Shown here: positions 58,640 through 64,000 of the stretch, one piece after another | How positions within the stretch are numbered: the stretch's first letter is position 1 | Layout of the letters: every line of letters starts with the position of its first letter | Assembly (NCBI GenBank): GCA_034336665.1 | Contig: CM067592.1 | Location: 38,691,889 to 38,755,888, forward strand | Direction: 5' to 3' | DNA length: 64,000 bases | From: Luscinia megarhynchos | Taxonomy: Eukaryota > Chordata > Aves > Passeriformes > Turdidae | Program-made: the position numbers and the translations under genes | Notes under the pieces: generated by a model | What the model saw: the letters and a program-made list of their open reading frames with translations, nothing else | What the model was told of the DNA's origin: nothing | Databases searched by the model: none

Positions 58640-61020
58640 ACCAAAAATTAGAGAGCTATGAGCTACTGTCTTTCAAGACATAGTTTTTACCTATTTCCTG
58701 GGATGATGCAAGACCTGGAGCTTTCTAGACAGTGGAAATATTACAATCCATTGTAGTAAATGAGAAAAAAATATTAACTTCTCTCTCTTTTTTTGTATGC
58801 TGGCAAAGGCTCAACGCCCAAAAAATTTCTGCTGCTGTATTTTCATATTTCTTTAAATAAACACAATGAGCGAAAGCTGTTTAAAATACAAGTTTTCAAA
58901 ATTCTATCTACCAACAAAGTGACATTCTTTCATTCTTTCTCTTGAACACAAAAGGCAATTTTTTTTTGTGACTGTGTACATTTGTGTGTGTGAACAACTG
59001 ATTGACATATATGTCTGCTTCCATCTTACACTGGTTAATTTCTACTGATTATTTAACTTTTTGCATACAAGGACTGCAGTTAACTCTAGTATCAGGCCAA
59101 AGTATCCTTTTTCAGCTATGATCTCACCATGTCAAATAATATTTATAAAATCTTACCATAATGATCACTTCTGGAAGATGAACATTAAAAGGAATACTGA
59201 CTTTGCAGACAGCTTTCCTACAGTATTTTCATTGCAGATCAAATCTTTGGTCAACCAACAAATATTAGTTTTGGATTTAGGGGTTTAATACCTGCTATTA
59301 GAAAAAAGAGATCTTTTTCAATGAAAAATCTATAGCATGCTCTTAATTCTTTCAGGTTAAAATCATGGCTAAGGAAGGGAATACTCTCCGTTTGATATGA
59401 GAAAGAAAAAAGGGGGACACATATTTTTAAAAATGAGGTATGGCTGGTAATGACTATATTTTTAACCCCACTGATTTATTTCATGTTTTTCATATGGATA
59501 ACGTCACCAGTATGAGTACATATTTTGGAGTTCAGCATAGCTGATGAAGATAATGACCAGACCACTTAAAGCTCTTCAGCAGAACCAGCAGAAGCAGTTA
59601 CCATTCACCAAGTTAAAAGCTGCAATTGTGCATGCCTCCTTGCTCTCTATAGAGATAACTCTGCCCACACAAAGTTTTTGACTTCTGGTCATGGGAAGAG
59701 GAAAAAAACTAAACCAACAAACTGTTCTTCATGATTCTCTTTCATGAAACTTCTGAGAAGAAATAATGTCTGCTTCAAATATCTAGAAATATACTGGTTT
59801 TAAGTGTGAGGGCACCACAAATAAATGATCCTTGAACTATATGAAATATTAATTTGAACTTCATGTTTCAGGAAGTGAACTTGAAATTATCTGTATTTTG
59901 ACCTGTAAAATATTGTTTGACTTTTTTCAATAATGCTGATGAAAAATATTCCTGCATAATTACACTGCAGATTCTTTATTTAAGTGATAAATTATTTCAG
60001 TTCAATTTGAAATTATAGAGGTATTTCTGAGAATAACTTGAGAAATTATTTTTTTCTGAAAGTCACATACAGGAAAGAAAAATGTCCTCTTATCTTTATT
60101 AAATAGTAACTAAATTTGCATATTTTTATAAGGAAGAAAAGGTGCTTTAGTCTCCAAATCAACTTGGAATTATGTTCACAAATATATCCTGAAAAGGATG
60201 ACCTCAAGAATCAACCACTGATTTGTTCTGCATGTCCTTTGTTATAGAGGGAAACATAGGCTAGCCATGGAAATGAAATTCCTCTAAATAAGAAATTAAT
60301 TGGAGATTACTAATGTTTTGCTTTTTCTAGTTCTGGTAAACAGCCACGTGGAAATTTCCTGAGGTTAACTACACCACAGTCTGTGTATGTACATTTTACC
60401 ATGCTTGCTACTTATATTTCAAGCCCATAATTTGAAAAAGTGCAAATTTATATAAATATTCCATATTCATTTTTATTTTATATAAAAGAATCATTAATGT
60501 CTAAATGCTAATATATTTCTTTAAAATCACATTTTTATCATGAACAAGTAATAAAAATTTGCATACTAAAATAGCTTTGCAACTTTCTGAATCTGCAAAA
60601 AGCAAAACATCAAACAGATTTAACAAACTGTCAAGTGTTACCAACTGTCTGAATAAAATTGTTAACAGAAGATTATTTTGTGTATTCTTAGTGTAGATCA
60701 ATAGAAATGAATGCAGCCTTGGCTATTGATTTTAGTGGAAGAAAACCAAGGGCACTAATAAACAGACTTATTGCCGCAGTGTAAATAGTGTCCTTTTGAT
60801 ATTATTTTTGTCTATAGTTGCTACTCCCACTTGGATTTCTAAATGCTACTCTTTATCCTTTTAAAATTTCAATGCAGGGCTCCGGCCAACAAAATATAAT
60901 TTTTTGTTGATTAAGAAATTTGTAAATTTTCTGTATTCTACTGAATAAGGTAATTTTAATTGTGATGGACAGTAACTTTATAGCTAACTCTTGTGTTTGA
61001 GAGTGTCTGTGTGTGTGTGT
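58640..61020. other. AT-rich stretch without recognisable gene
   Basis: Nothing recognised. A short (TG)n run is at 61007-61020. Confidence 0.5.
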
Positions 61021-61027
61021 TTACAGT

Positions 61028-61400
61028 GGCCCGCACCAGAAGCTACAGAGGGTGTGTTGCCTTGAGGATTGTATATGCCAGCGCCAGGAACTGGGGACAC
61101 TGAGATCCAAACACCCGCTGGGCAGGCTGTGGGTCTGAACCAGGCTGTTTGAATATGCACATATTCAAATGTGTATATTGTCACGTATGGGCCCCCATCC
61201 TGCTCAGTCAGAAGGAGGAACAGGTGGGGACTGTTGCTGTCTATGCTTCTGTGAGTGCTCTGAGTGCATCTGTCTGAGATCTACGCAGCCAGCTGTGTCT
61301 CTGTACATACATGGAGCATAAAATGCGCTTTAATTGCATGTGGCTTCTGGGAACCCACCTTCAGCCTTCTTACTGTTTGGCCTTGGGTAAATAGATTGGC
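61028..61400 (+). repeat. LTR-like unclassified element fragment
   Basis: GC-richer than its surroundings with sharp edges. It contains a perfect-looking short palindrome (GAATATGCACATATTC), a possible polyadenylation variant GCATAAAATGCGC near 61317-61330 and a C/T-rich end. This resembles the R-U5 end of an LTR, but I cannot name a family and see no flank duplication. Confidence 0.3.
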
Positions 61401-61582
61401 ATCATCCTGACTTGTAGAAACTCTTTTTCTAATATCCAGTCTGATTAGAAATTAAGTTCTGAATTTTTTTAACTGAAGGGTTTTTTTGTATATTATAGTG
61501 TTTAAGATGATGGGTCTATATTAAGTTTTCTAAAATAAGACTTATTTTACAGAGTACTGAGAAATACAGAATCCAGAACCTT

Positions 61583-61684
61583 TTATTCATTTTCACTTTC
61601 CACATAGAATTCAATCTTGATAGCCTGTTTCTTAGGATTGTTCAAATGGCATTTGATTGCTGCTGCATTTTCTATTTCACCCTC
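61583..61684 (-). other. Possible terminal coding exon, minus strand, unidentified
   Basis: Within a 111-codon minus frame (61918-61583). An acceptor-like TACAG before 61684 would leave 33 codons and a TAA that overlaps an AATAAA signal (61587-61582). The peptide (E-G-E-I-E-N-A-A-A-I-K-C-H-L-N-N-P-K-K-Q and so on) has plausible codon use. The pyrimidine tract is weak and no family is recognised. Confidence 0.2.
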
Positions 61685-61919
61685 CTGTACTTTAGTTGGA
61701 TACACAAATATGAATTTATCTAGGCATTTGTATAGACACTTACATTTGTAAATACAGGTCTGTAAACTATGCCAGATAAATCTGTTTGGTAGAGATAAGG
61801 TGTAGATCCACCAATGAAGAGCCTGTAATTCCACAAAGTCCAATAAAATAAATCCATAAATTAAATAGCAGAAAAGAAGCTTACTCATAGCCTCTGGTTT
61901 CTGGCTAAATCTGGCCATG

Positions 61920-62770
61920 CCTGTAATAATATACTGGAAATTCAGTTATTCAATTGCAAGTTTTCAAACTCCTGCACAATGTAGATCGTTCTCCATTGGT
62001 ATTTCCCTCTTTATTCTCTTGACCCCGCATGACAACTTATTTTTGACAAACTACGATTTCTGTCTTTTTGCTGTGTGAGAAGTTTGACTTGCTTGAACTT
62101 TCCAGGCAGGTTTGTTGGATGCTTCTTTAAATCTTTGACTCAAGTGACCTTACAGGGTCTGTGTTTTAGTGCTGTCTAAGAGAACACATTTTTTCATCTT
62201 TGAAATTGTTCTTCTGTGTGTCCTTCATTCTGTTCATGTTTGCCTTTTTAGTAATGCAGTAAGTCTTTATTACTTACACCCTACATTTCCTGCTAGGCTC
62301 TCTTCAGTAAGCAAACCACTTTCTCTAGCTCCTTCAATATTAACACAATACAGACAACTCAGAATGTTAGTTCCCTTACCCTCAAAATTTCCTTTTTCTT
62401 TCAAATGTTTCTTGCATTTCTTCACTTTATTTTTGAAAACTGTAATTGGGCCAATAAATAGGGCAGCATTCATTTTAGTCACAAGTGTCAATACATTATT
62501 ACAGAACACAAGTAGATCAATTCTCTTCCAGCTGTCATTCTAGATTTTTAGCACTAATGCTTACAGAGACCTGACCAGCATCCCTCAGCACGATGAAAAA
62601 TTCAGTAGCTGAAGACAGCAAAGAAAAATTAATATGACAAATTATTCTGAGGATGGCTTAAACACTGGTGATAGAACTAGAAATCCTACAATATTTTTAC
62701 TGAAGAAAAGGGTAGTTGTCAAAATTTCTTTTTTGCACAAGTTTTCACATAAAGTGGAAGTTCTTTAATC
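61920..62770. other. AT-rich stretch without recognisable gene
   Basis: Frames at 62169-62543 (plus) and 62270-62509 (minus) overlap each other and show no domain. Confidence 0.5.
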
Positions 62771-62775
62771 ATAAA

Positions 62776-62905
62776 ATTCAAGAATGGTTTGGGTGGGAAG
62801 GGGACTTTATAGATAATCTAGTACAACCCCCCCTGCCATGGACAGAGATATCTTTAATCCTTTTAGAGACTAGATGCTCAAAGATCTGTCCAAACTGAAC
62901 CGGAA
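62776..62905 (-). mobile_element. CR1 LINE 3' end fragment
   Basis: The plus strand reads AAGAATGGTTTGGGTGGG, AGATAATCTAGTACAACCCC, CCTGCCATGGACAGAGATATC and GACTAGATGCTCAAAG. This is the reverse complement of the last ~125 bases of CR1. The truncated 5' side borders the TTCTA array. Confidence 0.85.
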
Positions 62906-62918
62906 ATAAACTACTCTG

Positions 62919-63140
62919 TTCTATTCTATTCTATTCTATTCTATTCTATTCTATTCTATTCTATTCTATTCTATTCTATTCTATTCTATTCTATTCTATT
63001 CTATTCTATTCTATTCTATTCTATTCTATTCTATTCTATTCTATTCTATTCTATTCTATTCTATTCTATTTTCTATTCTATTCTATTCTATTCTATTCTA
63101 TTCTATTCTATTCTATTCTATTCTATTCTATTCTATTCTA
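62919..63140. repeat. (TTCTA)n microsatellite, about 44 copies
   Basis: About 220 bases of TTCTA with a single interruption near 63069-63074. Confidence 0.97.
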
Positions 63141-63144
63141 GTAA

Positions 63145-64000
63145 ATTATTATATCTGAGAATAGAGGGCAAAGCAGCCTAGTAGTCACACAAGTTCTTCA
63201 GCAACTTTTGCAGCAAAATTAACCAGTTTTACATGAAATTAACCAGTTACCATGAAATTTTCACTAGTATATACACGTCAGTATTTTATGAGGAATTATT
63301 CCAGTAACATTGGAAAAGCATACACAGAGGTTCACATACCTTCAGTTACTCAGCAGTGAAGACACTAGAACTGATCAGTTATTAATAGTTAGTTGAGTAA
63401 TAATGTTTTATATGTAATTGTTTGGATATGATTCCCAGAATAAAGTAGTAAAAGATCACAAATTGAACTAGACCATCATTATTTTATTTGAACAGGAAGC
63501 AAGCCACCAGAGACTGCTAAAAAGAAAGCCACATCAAGTTTTTCTAGCAATTGCATATAGTAAGATTCCCAGAAATAACCCTTTGTAGGGCTAAAATAGT
63601 AATATTCTGAGTGAATGCAACAATTAAAAAGATAGAAAAGTAATGATTTCTGTAGGCTTGCTTGAGTAACTTTCCAGGCATGCCATCAATGGTGAATAAA
63701 GAAAATAACATCTAGGGCACAGACATATCAAGTTTATGCGGGATTTGACTACAAGAGTTTTGAAAGAAATCTGCTGAGAGGGTATAATGGAGAGAGCAAA
63801 AGAAAAAAATGCAACATAACAATAAATTTTCCAGGCTTTAAAGCAGAAATCATATTAGAAGGACTCCACAGAAATATTTTAAATAATTACAAAGACTACA
63901 TAATTGGAGATTTGTTCTTTCTGATACAGATTATACCTATGCATTAAAAAAAAAGCATAAATTTCATTATAAGCTTATCACTGGTCCTGTAATACAACCA
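63145..64000. other. AT-rich stretch without recognisable gene
   Basis: Nothing recognised to the end of the window. Confidence 0.5.

Noticed and set aside
57554..58644. Two long minus-strand frames (361 and 348 codons) of Lys/Arg/Glu/Gly
   Set aside because: They lie wholly in a pyrimidine-only microsatellite tract and overlap in different frames. A stop-free repeat explains them.
62169..62543. 124-codon plus frame and overlapping 79-codon minus frame
   Set aside because: Opposite-strand overlap, no domain and AT-rich codon use. The minus stop followed by AATAAAG was noted but is weak alone.

Overview
The window looks like AT-rich, gene-poor DNA from a bird nuclear genome, most likely a songbird. 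The evidence is about fourteen pieces of the avian CR1 LINE on both strands, several decayed ERVL-type retroviruses and LTRs of avian style, and very long pentanucleotide and hexanucleotide microsatellites. There are no operons, no bacterial-type genes and no CRISPR array. Family names come from recognising sequence by eye. No database search was run.

Layout. 1-5 kb: a broken minus-strand ERVL retrovirus (gag piece and integrase piece) split by a CpG-rich plus-strand LTR that has a matching 5-bp flank on both sides. 6.7-10.4 kb: two CR1 copies, a GC-rich unclassified patch and a nearly perfect 73-bp inverted repeat whose arms lie 1.6 kb apart. 11.5-13.5 kb: the best candidates for host coding exons, on the minus strand, with good splice sites and compatible frames but no recognised product. 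14.7-17.9 kb: CR1 pieces. 21.0-23.05 kb: a tRNA-Gly(TCC)-like sequence directly abutting a 1.9-kb minus-strand LTR that carries a four-copy minisatellite. 23.7-26 kb: the longest CR1 copy, with recognisable reverse transcriptase. 28.2-29 kb: a CR1 tail followed by about 600 bp of (TAGGA)n. 29-44.5 kb: mostly featureless AT-rich DNA with a CR1 at 38.8-39.7 kb, an ERVL LTR end at 40.2-40.5 kb and some microsatellites. 44.5-47.0 kb: the 3' half of a minus-strand ERVL provirus with a second LTR nested inside its integrase and a (ATATAG)n expansion inside its own 3' LTR. 49.7-56.3 kb: four CR1 pieces and an internally deleted ERVL LTR. 57.6-58.6 kb: about 1,030 bases with no purine on the plus strand. 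61-63.2 kb: an LTR-like patch, a possible terminal exon, a CR1 end and a (TTCTA)n array.

No complete protein-coding gene can be shown. Nearly all long open frames are products of microsatellites, GC-rich LTRs or decayed retroelements. If the minus-strand exon candidates are real, most of the window is intron or flank of one minus-strand gene. That is an inference to be tested by homology or RNA evidence. I found no convincing new functional system. The most unusual items are the tRNA/LTR abutment, the 73-bp inverted repeat, the exon chain, the nested proviruses and the purine-free tract.
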